This document shows, one piece after another, positions 32,680-41,862 of a stretch of 64,000 nucleotides of DNA; within the stretch, counting starts at the first letter, position 1; every line of letters begins with the position of its first letter. Origin of the DNA: Myxococcales bacterium (GTDB taxonomy: Bacteria > Myxococcota_A > Polyangia > Haliangiales > Haliangiaceae). Under the pieces are notes generated by a model. That model saw only the letters and a list, made by a program, of their open reading frames with translations. It searched no databases and was not told where the DNA came from. Made by a program: the position numbers and the translations under genes. The stretch spans positions 1-64,000 of the forward strand of contig WYBA01000183.1 of assembly GCA_011526095.1 (NCBI GenBank), given 5' to 3'.

Positions 32680-32849
32680 GGCCGCCTCCAGGGTTGCTGC
32701 CCCAGGGCGTTGCATCCCATGTGCCGCCGAGGCGCGCGCCGGCGCGCGATCGGCGCGCACGCCGTGCGCCAGCGCGGTCCACCAGCGCACAGGGTTCGCG
32801 CGTCGGACCGCGGCTGCTCCCGTGGTGTGACGCCCCGGGCGGAGCGGGG

Positions 32850-33629
<780 letters not shown>

Positions 33630-33702
33630 GCCAGGATTCTAAGCACCAACCTCGCCGCGCGTTCAAGGCGACCCGGCCGGGATGTCGGGCGCGCCCGGCC
33701 GG

Positions 33703-35706
33703 CTACCCGGCGGCCCCGACGTGGTCGACGTCGGTGCGGATCACCGTCGGGGGCGGGTCCACGACCAGCTCCTTGACCAGCGTCCGCCACACCCAGTGCG
33801 TCGACAGCACGGCGACGACCGCCATGTTGTCGGTGTTGGAGAACTGCGGGCTGTCGGCCTTGGCCTTGCATTTCTCCCACAGCGTCTCCACCGCCGCCGG
33901 CTCGAACACCCCCGCCGCGGCCGCCTCGCGCCCGCTCATCAGCTCGTCGACCCACCCGGGGCGCCCGTCGCCGACGAACGCCAGGGCGTCCGGCGCCCGG
34001 TAGGGCTGCTTGGGCCGCTTGCGGATCGCCTCGGGCACGCACCGCTCGCCGACCCGCTTGAGCACGTGCTTCTCGTCGAGGCCGCGCAGCTTGTACGAGT
34101 CGGGCAGGCGGGCCGCCAGCGCCATGACCTCGCGGTCGAGGAACGGGAACCGCCCCTCGACCGAGTTGCCCATCAGCATCCGGTCGCCCTGCGCCGACAG
34201 CAGGTACCCCGACATCAGGGTCCGTACCTCCAGGTACTGATCCTGGGCCAGGTACGACCACCCCGACAGCTCCGGCGGCAGGGTGGCCATCAGCTCGGCG
34301 ATCGCCTGGTCCGGGGACCGGACGTCGCGCACCGACGCCGCGAGCAGCCGCTTGACCGCGGCCGTCGTCTTCCACCGCGTGTCGTGGCCAAACCCGGGCT
34401 CGCGCCACCGCTCGAGCCCGCGCCCGAAGAACGCCTGCGCCATCTTGCGCTGGGCGACCGGCGACCGCGCCATGTACGGGTAGAGCTTGTCGAGCAGCCG
34501 CGGCCGCGCCTCGGACTTCGGGGCGCGCGCCCAGAACCGCCGGACCGCGGCCTCGCGGAAGATGTCGTAGCCCGCGAACATCTCGTCGGCGCCCTCGCCG
34601 GTGAGGACGACCTTGATCCCGTGGTCGCGGACCAGCCGGGACAGCAGGAACATCGGCGCCGGCGCGGTGCGCAGGATCGGCCGCTCGGCGTGGCGGCACG
34701 TGTCGGGCAGGGCGTTCGCGATGTCGGCGCGCGACACCACGATCTCGTGGTGGGTCGTGCCGAGGTGGGCGCTCATCGCCTTCTGGAACTCGCCCTCGTC
34801 GTACTCGGCGTCCTCGAACCGCAGGCTGAACGTGTGGAACCCGCGGCCCTTCGCCGCCAGGCCGAGCGCCGCGATGATCGAGCTGTCGAGGCCGCCCGAC
34901 AGGTAGCTGCCGACGTCGACGTCGGCGCGCAGCATGCGCAGGGCGGTCGCCTTGTGCAGCGCCGCCTGCACCGCCTCGGTCGCCTCGGCGAGCGAGCCGG
35001 TGAAGTCGCCCGGGTAGTCGGGGCGCCAGTACGCCTCGTCGCGGACCTTCCACCCGGCCGTCCCGACCTCGTCGTAGACCCGGACGTGGCCGGGCTCGAG
35101 CTCGCGCACGCCCTCGAACACGGTGCGCGGCGGCACCACCGTCCAGAACGTGAACGTCTCGTCGAGGCCCGCGGCGTCGAACCGTCGCGGCAGCTCGGGC
35201 GCGCCGGCGAAGATCGCCTTGACCTCGCTGCCGAAGACCAGCCGGCCGCCGGCCTCGCTGTAGTACAGCGGCCGCACGCCGACGCGGTCGCGCGACAGCA
35301 CGAGGCGCCGGCGCGGCGCGTCCCACAGCGCGATCGCCCACTGCCCGTTGAACCGGTCGAACGCGCCCTCGCCCCACGCGTCCCAGGCGTGGAGGATGAC
35401 CTCGGTGTCGCTGCGGGTGCGGAACGCGTGGCCGAGCGCGATCAGCTCGTCGCGCAGCTCGATGAAGTTGAAGATCTCGCCGTTGAACGCCAGCCACGAG
35501 CCGCGCGGTCCGGCCATCGGCTGCTGGCCGGTGGCGAGGTCGACGATCGACAGCCGGGTGTGGGCGAGGCCGACGTGACGATCGCGGTACAGCCCGACCT
35601 CGTCCGGGCCGCGGTGGTGGAGGGCGCCGAGCTGGCGGCGGAGGGCGTCGCGGTCCGGAGCGGGTCCGGCGCCCGCGAGGTCGACGATGCCGGCGATGCC
35701 ACACAT
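33703..35706 (-). CDS. asnB: Asparagine-synthetase-like glutamine amidotransferase
   Basis: 667 residues from ATG 35706, chosen because it places the catalytic Cys at position 2 (MCGIAGIVDLAG). The N-terminal Ntn glutaminase domain continues through HHRGPDEVGLY and FNGEIFNFIELRDEL. The synthetase half has the PP-loop SYLSGGLDSSIIAAL and LTGEGADEMFAGYD. Glutamine-derived ammonia would be transferred to an adenylated carboxylate. It is longer than the housekeeping enzyme (about 550) and resembles the AsnB-like 'amidotransferase' found in exosortase/exopolysaccharide loci. Divergent (81-base gap) from ACP, NadE-like and ligase genes, so the true acceptor may be an ACP-bound or other acid rather than aspartate. 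Confidence 0.85.
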   Translation of the reverse strand: MCGIAGIVDLAGAGPAPDRDALRRQLGALHHRGPDEVGLYRDRHVGLAHTRLSIVDLATGQQPMAGPRGSWLAFNGEIFNFIELRDELIALGHAFRTRSDTEVILHAWDAWGEGAFDRFNGQWAIALWDAPRRRLVLSRDRVGVRPLYYSEAGGRLVFGSEVKAIFAGAPELPRRFDAAGLDETFTFWTVVPPRTVFEGVRELEPGHVRVYDEVGTAGWKVRDEAYWRPDYPGDFTGSLAEATEAVQAALHKATALRMLRADVDVGSYLSGGLDSSIIAALGLAAKGRGFHTFSLRFEDAEYDEGEFQKAMSAHLGTTHHEIVVSRADIANALPDTCRHAERPILRTAPAPMFLLSRLVRDHGIKVVLTGEGADEMFAGYDIFREAAVRRFWARAPKSEARPRLLDKLYPYMARSPVAQRKMAQAFFGRGLERWREPGFGHDTRWKTTAAVKRLLAASVRDVRSPDQAIAELMATLPPELSGWSYLAQDQYLEVRTLMSGYLLSAQGDRMLMGNSVEGRFPFLDREVMALAARLPDSYKLRGLDEKHVLKRVGERCVPEAIRKRPKQPYRAPDALAFVGDGRPGWVDELMSGREAAAAGVFEPAAVETLWEKCKAKADSPQFSNTDNMAVVAVLSTHWVWRTLVKELVVDPPPTVIRTDVDHVGAAG

Positions 35707-35787
35707 GTGGTCGAGCAGTCTAACCCGGGCGCGCGGCGGCCGTCCGGCGTTGAAAACGGCTCGTGGCGATGGTACCGACGAGGTCCC

Positions 35788-36051
35788 ATGGCCCTCAGTC
35801 CCCAGGACGTCGAGCGCGACGTGACCGCGTTCATCGTCGAGAACTTCCTGTTCGGCAACGCCGCCGACGCCCCGAAGCCCGCCACCTCCTTCATGGAGAC
35901 GGGCCTCATCGACTCGACGGGCATCCTCGAGCTGGTCGCCTGGCTGGAGGGCAAGTACGGCATCAGCGTCGGCGACGACCAGCTCGTGCCGGAGAACCTC
36001 GACTCGGTCGGCAACATCGCGGCGTTCGTCGTGCGCACCAAGGGGGGCTGA
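35788..36051 (+). CDS. Acyl carrier protein-like
   Basis: 87 residues from ATG 35788. The phosphopantetheine site reads TGLIDSTGILELV (the LIDS form of D-S-L), in an all-helical acidic protein of ACP size (VERDVTAFIVENFLFG at the start, VPENLDSVGNIAAFV at the end). It probably carries an acyl group loaded by the AMP-ligase two genes downstream. The stop is one base from the next ATG (TGAGATG), which suggests tight co-translation with the NadE-like gene. Confidence 0.85.
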   Translation: MALSPQDVERDVTAFIVENFLFGNAADAPKPATSFMETGLIDSTGILELVAWLEGKYGISVGDDQLVPENLDSVGNIAAFVVRTKGG

Positions 36052-36052
36052 G

Positions 36053-37048
36053 ATGGGCATCGGATTCGAAGTGCTCGACATCGACCTCGAGGCCGAGGCC
36101 AACCGCATCTGCGAGGCGATCCGCAAGGGCGTCTCGCTCGAGCTCAAGCGCCGCGGCGTCGTCGTCGCGCTGTCGGGCGGCATCGACAGCTCGTGCGTCG
36201 CCGCGCTGTCGGCGCGCGCGCTCGGCCCCAAGCACGTCCACGGCCTGCACATGCCGGAGCGCGACTCCTCCGGCGAGACGATCAAGCTGTCGAAGTCGGT
36301 GTCCGACACGTTCGGCTTCGACTCGACGGTCGAGGACATCACGCCGATCCTCGAGGGCCTGCGCTGCTACGAGCGGCGCGACGAGGCGATCAAGATGGTC
36401 TTCCCGGACTTCGGCCCGGGCTGGAAGTCGAAGATCGTCCTGCCCGGCGTGCTCGACGGCAGCGCCGCCAACCAGAGCTACAACGTCTACTCGGTGGTCG
36501 TGCAGACGCCGGGCGGCGAGATCCTGAAGAAGCGGCTGCCGCCGAAGGCCTATCTGCAGATCGTCGCGGCGACGAACTTCAAGCAGCGCACCCGCAAGAT
36601 GCTCGAGTACTACCACGCGGACCGGCTGCACTTCGCGACGACGGGGACGCCGAACCGGCTCGAGTACGACCAGGGCTTCTTCGTCAAGAACGGCGACGGC
36701 GCCGCCGACATCAAGCCGATCGCGCACCTCTACAAGACGCAGGTCTACGCGATGGCGCGCCACCTCGGCGTCCCGGCGGCGATCTGCAACCGCGCGCCGA
36801 CGACGGACACGTACTCGCTGGCGCAGGGCCAGGACGAGTTCTACTTCTCGCTGCCCTACGACAAGATGGACCTGTGCCTGTGGGCGAAGAACCACGGCAA
36901 GGCGCCGGGCGACGTCGCCGGCGCGCTCGGCCTCACCGCCGAGCAGGTCGAGCGCGTCTACCGCGACATCGACCAGAAGCGCGCGACGACGCGCTACATG
37001 CACCTCGCCCCGGTGAAGTGCGGCGAGATCCCCGAGCTCGACGTCTGA
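36053..37048 (+). CDS. nadE: NAD+ synthetase-like adenylate-forming amidotransferase (NadE family, ammonia type)
   Basis: 331 residues from ATG 36053. PP-loop VVALSGGIDSSCVAALSARA; further NadE-type segments KQRTRKMLEYYHADRLHFAT, GTPNRLEYDQGFF, KNGDGAADIKPIAHLYKTQV and NRAPTTDTYSL. There is no glutaminase domain. Family members adenylate nicotinate-adenine dinucleotide and amidate it; the conserved Asp/Lys/Arg residues suggest the fold is active. Its neighbours (ACP, acyl-ligase, AsnB-like) are not NAD genes, so the substrate here may be different. An insertion of about 40 residues (YERRDEAIKMVFPDFGPG) around position 105 is uncommon in housekeeping NadE. Confidence 0.8.
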   Translation: MGIGFEVLDIDLEAEANRICEAIRKGVSLELKRRGVVVALSGGIDSSCVAALSARALGPKHVHGLHMPERDSSGETIKLSKSVSDTFGFDSTVEDITPILEGLRCYERRDEAIKMVFPDFGPGWKSKIVLPGVLDGSAANQSYNVYSVVVQTPGGEILKKRLPPKAYLQIVAATNFKQRTRKMLEYYHADRLHFATTGTPNRLEYDQGFFVKNGDGAADIKPIAHLYKTQVYAMARHLGVPAAICNRAPTTDTYSLAQGQDEFYFSLPYDKMDLCLWAKNHGKAPGDVAGALGLTAEQVERVYRDIDQKRATTRYMHLAPVKCGEIPELDV

Positions 37049-37060
37049 GAGGCCGCGCCG

Positions 37061-38656
37061 GTGCCGGGGCTGGTCCACGAGCTGCTGTTCACGACCGCGG
37101 CCCGGGCGCCTGACCGCGAGGCGCTGGTCACCCACGACCCGGGCGCCGCGCGCGTGTCGTACGCGGCGCTCGCCGCGGCGGCGCGGCGGTTCGCCCGGCT
37201 GTGCGTCGCGCTCGGCGTCGCGCGCGGCGACCGCGTCGCGATCCTGGCGCACAACGGCGTCGAGTACGCCGCCGCGTACTACGGCGCGCTCGCCGCGGGC
37301 GCGATCGCGGTGCCGCTGAACACGGCGGCGGACCCCAGCTCGCTCGTCCACTACCTCCACGACTCGGGCGCGCGGGTGCTCGTCGTCGGCCCGCGGCTCG
37401 AGCGCGTCGTCGTCCAGGCGGCGCCGCGGTTCGGCGAGCTGCCGGCGCTGGCCACGGTCGTGATGGCGGCGGGGCCGGCGATGGCGGCGCTCGGCAAGGC
37501 CGCGCCCCTCGGGCTGCGGCTGGTGCCGGCGAGCGAGGCCGACGCGCACGAGGCCGCGCCCGTCGAGGTGGTGGTCACCCCCGACGACGTCGCGTCGATC
37601 ATCTACACCTCCGGCTCGACCGGCCGGCCGCGCGGCGCGACGCTGACCCACGGCAACATCGCCGCCAACGTCGCGTCGATCGTCGCCTACCTCGGGATCA
37701 CCGAGGACGACCGCGTCCTCGCGGTGCTGCCGTTCTACTACGTCTACGGCAAGAGCGTGCTCAACATCTCGGTCGCGGTCGGCGCGGCGGTGATCGTCGA
37801 GAACCGGTTCCAGTACCCCAACGTCGCGCTCGACACGATGGAGCGCGAGCGCTGCACCGGGTTCGCCGGCGTGCCGTCGACGTTCGCGATCCTCGTCCAC
37901 CGCTCGAACCTCGGCGAGCGCGTCGCCGCCGGGCAGCTCGCCGCGCTGCGCTGGGTGACCCAGGCCGGCGGCGGGATGAGCCCGACGCTGACGCGCGAGC
38001 TGCTCGCGACGCTGCCCGGCCGGCGCGTGTTCGTGATGTACGGCGCGACCGAGGCGTCGGCGCGCCTCAGCTACGTCCCGCCGGAAGAGCTGCCGGGGTG
38101 CATCGGCTCGATCGGCCGCGCGATCCCCGGGGTCACGCTGACCGTCCGGCGTCCGGACGGCACGCCGTGCGCCGAGGGCGAGGCGGGCGAGCTGTTCGCC
38201 CAGGGCGCGAACATCATGCGCGGCTACTGGAACGACCCCGAGGAGACCGCGAAGGTGCTCGGGCCGCACGGCTACGCCACCGGCGACCTCGCGCGGGTCG
38301 ACGCCGCCGGGCGGATCTGGCTGGTCGGGCGCAAGCAGGACATGCTCAAGGTCGGCGGCCACCGCGTCGCCGCGCGCGAGATCGAGGACGCGATCCTCGA
38401 GCACCCGGGTGTGATCGAGGCCGCGGTGATCGGCATCCCCGACGAGCTGCTCGGCGACAAGCTGCGCGCGTTCATCGTGCTGCGCGCGCCCGGCGCGCCC
38501 GACGCGGCCGACGCCCCCGACGGCAACGCGCTCAAGCTGTTCCTCAAGGACCGGCTGCCCGCGTACAAGATCCCCGACGACGTCGTCGTCCGCGACGAGC
38601 TGCCCAAGAACCCCTCGGGCAAGGTCATGAAGGACGCGCTGCGGGCTGCCCCGTGA
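37061..38656 (+). CDS. AMP-forming acyl-CoA/acyl-ACP ligase
   Basis: 531 residues from a GTG at 37061. Adenylation core: IIYTSGSTGRPRGATLTHGN (P-loop A3), VMYGATEASARLSY (A5), GYATGDLARVD (A7) and NPSGKVMKDAL with the catalytic Lys (A10). It adenylates a carboxylate and passes it to CoA or to the adjacent ACP. It resembles the acyl-CoA ligase of exosortase-A-type loci. Twelve bases separate it from the NadE-like stop; the outer-membrane-barrel gene follows one base after its stop. Confidence 0.87.
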   Translation: MPGLVHELLFTTAARAPDREALVTHDPGAARVSYAALAAAARRFARLCVALGVARGDRVAILAHNGVEYAAAYYGALAAGAIAVPLNTAADPSSLVHYLHDSGARVLVVGPRLERVVVQAAPRFGELPALATVVMAAGPAMAALGKAAPLGLRLVPASEADAHEAAPVEVVVTPDDVASIIYTSGSTGRPRGATLTHGNIAANVASIVAYLGITEDDRVLAVLPFYYVYGKSVLNISVAVGAAVIVENRFQYPNVALDTMERERCTGFAGVPSTFAILVHRSNLGERVAAGQLAALRWVTQAGGGMSPTLTRELLATLPGRRVFVMYGATEASARLSYVPPEELPGCIGSIGRAIPGVTLTVRRPDGTPCAEGEAGELFAQGANIMRGYWNDPEETAKVLGPHGYATGDLARVDAAGRIWLVGRKQDMLKVGGHRVAAREIEDAILEHPGVIEAAVIGIPDELLGDKLRAFIVLRAPGAPDAADAPDGNALKLFLKDRLPAYKIPDDVVVRDELPKNPSGKVMKDALRAAP

Positions 38657-38657
38657 T

Positions 38658-40037
38658 ATGACCGGGGCGATGCGTCTCCCGGTGGTCCTCGGTGTGGCGG
38701 CCCTCGTCTCGGCGCCTTCGGCCGCGCGCGCCGACGGGTGGAGCCTGCACGTGCTGGGCAGCCTCGAGACGGGGTGGACCGACAACCTGTTCTCCGCGCC
38801 CGACGACCCGGTGCCGGGCGTCGAGACGCCGGCGCGCGAGGCGGACCTCTACACGCGGATCCAGCCGGGCCTGCTGTTCGCGTGGGAGCGGCCGAACATC
38901 ATCAACCAGTTCGACTACACGCTCGAGGGCAACGCGTACCTGTCGCACGACGAGGCGTGGTCGCTGTCGCACCGCGGCGGGTGGCGCGGGTTCTTCCTGC
39001 TGACCCCGCGCAGCGAGATGAACGCGGGCGTGCAGCTCGGGATGGGCACGCTCAACACGTTCACGACGCGGACGACGGCGGACGCCGGCACGGTCACGGT
39101 GCTGCCATCGGCGCAGAGCGACTTCGTCTCGGTCGACGGCAGCGAGCACTACAGCTACCAGGTGTCGCGGCCGCTGCGGTTCACCCAGGGCGCGACGGCG
39201 CGGCTGTTCCAGACCGACGACCAGACCCTGGACTCGACGTCCCAGGGCTACGAGATCGGCGGCAGCCTCGGACTCGACCGGTCGTGGCGGTTCGACGCGG
39301 TCGGGCTCAACGTCGGCACGTCGTTCGTGTCGCTCGAGCGCGTCACGCCCGGGATGACCGAGGCGACCGACCAGATGAACGCGCAGGCGACGCTGTCGTG
39401 GCGGCGCGACCTGACCGTGCGGTGGTCGAGCATGGTCGACGGCGGCGTCATCACCCTCGTCCCGCTCGACGAGGGCGACGAGGTCGTGATCCAGCCGACG
39501 ATCGGCGCCGGCGTCGGCTACTACCCGAACTGGGGCAGCGCCGGCGTCCAGGTCCGCCGCAGCGTCGCGCCGAACCTGCTGATCGCGCAGAACACGGTGA
39601 GCGACTCGGCGATCGCCAACGCCTGGCTGCCGCTGCCGTGGCTCACCGACGACCCGATGCTGCCCAAGCTCAGCACCCAGGGCACGCTCGGGTTCTCGCG
39701 CACGCAGATCATCGACGCGGGCAGCGGCGAGCTACAGAGCGGGTTCGACGTCGTCAGCGCCGACGCCGCGCTCAACTACGCCCCGCGCGCGGGGATGAGC
39801 GTGACCCTGCGCTACCAGTACGTCCTGCAGGACGGCGCCGAGGACGCGGTGCTGGGCGAGGTGTTCGGCTACGACCGCCACACCGTGCTGCTGAGCTTCT
39901 ACGGCCGGTGGCCGGAGCGCCTCGCCGCCGAGGTCCCGCTGCGCGCGTCGCTGCGCGTCGACCGCTCGAACCTCACCGAGGTCGGCGAGGAGATCGGCGC
40001 CTCGGGCAGCGCCGGCTCGGGCACGCGCCAGCGCTAG
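38658..40037 (+). CDS. Outer-membrane beta-barrel protein
   Basis: 459 residues from ATG 38658 (MTGAMRLPVVLGVAALVSA), with a second ATG at 38670 possible. Signal peptide ends APSAARADG. The mature part alternates in strand pattern throughout (GSLETGWTDNLFSAP at the start, typical of exopolysaccharide-locus barrels; VTLRYQYVLQDGAED and LRASLRVDRSNLTEVG at the end). I cannot name a family with certainty; the 'TDNLF' start is like the PEP-CTERM/exopolysaccharide-associated barrels. Last gene of the ACP-NadE-ligase operon. Confidence 0.7.
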   Translation: MTGAMRLPVVLGVAALVSAPSAARADGWSLHVLGSLETGWTDNLFSAPDDPVPGVETPAREADLYTRIQPGLLFAWERPNIINQFDYTLEGNAYLSHDEAWSLSHRGGWRGFFLLTPRSEMNAGVQLGMGTLNTFTTRTTADAGTVTVLPSAQSDFVSVDGSEHYSYQVSRPLRFTQGATARLFQTDDQTLDSTSQGYEIGGSLGLDRSWRFDAVGLNVGTSFVSLERVTPGMTEATDQMNAQATLSWRRDLTVRWSSMVDGGVITLVPLDEGDEVVIQPTIGAGVGYYPNWGSAGVQVRRSVAPNLLIAQNTVSDSAIANAWLPLPWLTDDPMLPKLSTQGTLGFSRTQIIDAGSGELQSGFDVVSADAALNYAPRAGMSVTLRYQYVLQDGAEDAVLGEVFGYDRHTVLLSFYGRWPERLAAEVPLRASLRVDRSNLTEVGEEIGASGSAGSGTRQR

Positions 40038-40224
40038 GCGCGGGCGCTCCGTCTCCGTCGCGCCTCGGGGCATCGGAGATCCGATCGCTGGCGCTCGGCG
40101 CAGCTCAGGGTGAGCGGAACATGGCTGTTCGTCTGACGGCATCCCCGACGACGTCGGTGGAACGCTCGGGACGAGCGGATCTCGGCCGGCTCGATACCCA
40201 GGCCTTGCCGGCGGAGCGACCTCG

Positions 40225-40404
40225 CTACTCCGACGCGAACGGCGTGTGTGGGTAGATCACGGTGACGACGAACGCGATGAACAGGATGACCGCGACGGCG
40301 ATCAGCATCGCGCGCTCGCCGCGCGACGTCTCCTGGGCCGGCTCGCGCGGCTCGTGCTCCACGATCACGATCGGCTGGTCGGAGCGGCTCGGGGGTACGG
40401 GCAT
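40225..40404 (-). CDS. Small single-helix membrane protein
   Basis: 59 residues from ATG 40404 (MPVPPSRSDQPIVIVEHEPR) to TAG at 40225. An N-terminal polar, acidic stretch of ~30 residues precedes one membrane helix (MLIAVAVILFIAFVVTVIY), and the tail is PHTPFASE. It has the codon bias of real genes here (almost all codons end in G/C) and is too short for a 60-codon cutoff. No family recognised. 81 bases downstream of the lipoprotein gene stop, same strand. Confidence 0.55.
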   Translation of the reverse strand: MPVPPSRSDQPIVIVEHEPREPAQETSRGERAMLIAVAVILFIAFVVTVIYPHTPFASE

Positions 40405-40485
40405 GGGACATCGGAGATCCGGCGGGGCCGGATCGTCGTGTGGCGAGGTGTCGCGGGCGCCGGGGCGGCGCGGGCGCCGGGGCAG

Positions 40486-41178
40486 CTACAGCTTGCCCTC
40501 GAACGCCTTCATCAGCTGCTCCGCGCCCTTGTCCATCGGCTCGCGCTTGAGGCCGGCCTTGTACTCCTCGAACGTCGTCGCCTGGGTGAACACGCGATCC
40601 GACAGCATCAGCGTGATCATGTTCTTGCCGTCGTTCCAGAAGACGTTGAGCGCGTGGTTGGACTGGCGCGATCCCCCGTTCGACACGAAGCCGTAGCTGT
40701 AGACCTTGATCACCTTGCGGCCGGCGACCTCGGCCTCGGCGATCTCGAGCACGGTGTTCGGGTCTTCCTTGAGCACGTTCGACATCATCGACTTGAGGTT
40801 GTCCTCGTTCTTCTTGAACTCGGCGGGGTCGAGCTTGGGGCACAGCATCGCCATCTCGCACGCGCCCGCCTGGCCGAGCACGCCCACCTTCAGGCCGTCG
40901 ATCTCGGCCTCGCCGTTGAAGCTGATCGTCTCGCGGCCCTTGGTCGTCTGGATCGTCCAGCCCTCGGGCTTGATCTGGGTGAGCGCGTCGAGGTCGACGC
41001 CCTTGCCCTTGCCGCCGCCGCCGCCCTTGCCGTCGCCCTTGCCGCCGCCCTTGCCGTCGCCCGCGCCCTTGCCGTCGCCGCCCTTGCCGCCGCCGCCCCC
41101 CTCGTCCTTGCCACAGCCGGTCACGGCCAGCGCGAGCGCCGCCATCGTCACGATCAACAGCCGCATGATCTTGGTCAT
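40486..41178 (-). CDS. Lipoprotein with Gly/Lys/Asp low-complexity linker (paralogue of its neighbour)
   Basis: 230 residues from a start at 41178. Signal ends LALAVTGCGKDE, a lipobox. A linker of about 40 residues made of Gly, Lys and Asp follows, then a compact domain of ~165 residues (KPEGWTIQTTKGRETISFNG, LKEDPNTVLEIAEAEVAGRK, NVFWNDGKNMITLMLSDRV). The domain aligns with the next upstream gene's product: EDPNTVLEIAEAEVAGRK against DDPATTFELATTEIAGRT, and WNDGKNMITLML against CNDGEVELVVRV. The pair looks like a tandem duplication of an unknown lipoprotein domain, probably periplasmic-facing on the outer membrane. Confidence 0.75.
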   Translation of the reverse strand: MTKIMRLLIVTMAALALAVTGCGKDEGGGGGKGGDGKGAGDGKGGGKGDGKGGGGGKGKGVDLDALTQIKPEGWTIQTTKGRETISFNGEAEIDGLKVGVLGQAGACEMAMLCPKLDPAEFKKNEDNLKSMMSNVLKEDPNTVLEIAEAEVAGRKVIKVYSYGFVSNGGSRQSNHALNVFWNDGKNMITLMLSDRVFTQATTFEEYKAGLKREPMDKGAEQLMKAFEGKL

Positions 41179-41187
41179 GCGGCGAGC

Positions 41188-41862
41188 TTACATCGCGGCG
41201 GCGTACATCGCGGCGAGCCGGCGCGCCGGCTCCTCGACCGTCGCCCGCGCCGCTCCCGCCCGCGCCGCGTCGGCCGAGGCCGCGCGCCGCACGGCGTCGT
41301 CGTCGACGCGGACCACCAGCTCGACCTCGCCGTCGTTGCAGTAGACGCGCGCGCCGTGGCCGGCCTCGAGCTCGTCGCCCCACGCGCGCGCGCCGAGCTC
41401 GTACGTGGCGACGCACGTCCGCCCGGCGATCTCGGTCGTCGCGAGCTCGAACGTCGTCGCCGGATCGTCCTCGAGCGCGCCCGGCATCAGCGTGCGCAGC
41501 TCGGGCTCGACCTCGGCCCACGCCGCCGCGGTCATCGCGCGGCAGCGCAGGCACGGGCCGATCGTCACCAGGCCGCGCAGCGCCGCGCCGCCGGGCGCCT
41601 GCAGGCTGACCACCAGCGACGACGCGGTGGCGTCGCGGTGCACGACCTGCCACGCGTCGCCGGGCTCGAGCGCGGCGAGCGCGGCGAGCCGCGCGTCGTC
41701 GAGCGCGCCGAAGCTGGGCGGCGGCGCGGGCGCGGCCGTGGCGCCCGGCGAGGCGGCCGCGGCGCCCGGCGGCGCGGTGCGGCCAGGCGGCGCCTCGTCG
41801 CGGCCGCCGCCGCACGCCGCGACGAGCCCGGCGCACGCGATCATGGCGGCGCGGCGGCTCAT
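41188..41862 (-). CDS. Lipoprotein, paralogue of the downstream lipoprotein
   Basis: 224 residues from ATG 41862, overlapping the mntP stop by four bases (ATGA). Lipobox LVAACGGG. A Pro/Ala spacer leads to the ~165-residue domain shared with the next gene (GALEDDPATTFELATTEIAG, ARVYCNDGEVELVVRVDDD). It differs from its sibling in having CLRC and further Cys residues, so it may form disulfides. Only nine bases separate the two lipoprotein genes. Function unknown. Confidence 0.75.
   Translation of the reverse strand: MSRRAAMIACAGLVAACGGGRDEAPPGRTAPPGAAAASPGATAAPAPPPSFGALDDARLAALAALEPGDAWQVVHRDATASSLVVSLQAPGGAALRGLVTIGPCLRCRAMTAAAWAEVEPELRTLMPGALEDDPATTFELATTEIAGRTCVATYELGARAWGDELEAGHGARVYCNDGEVELVVRVDDDAVRRAASADAARAGAARATVEEPARRLAAMYAAAM

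Noticed and set aside
37061-40037. Complete exosortase/PEP-CTERM locus
   Set aside because: Ligase, ACP and amidotransferase resemble that locus, but no exosortase, prsK/prsR or glycosyltransferase is in the window.
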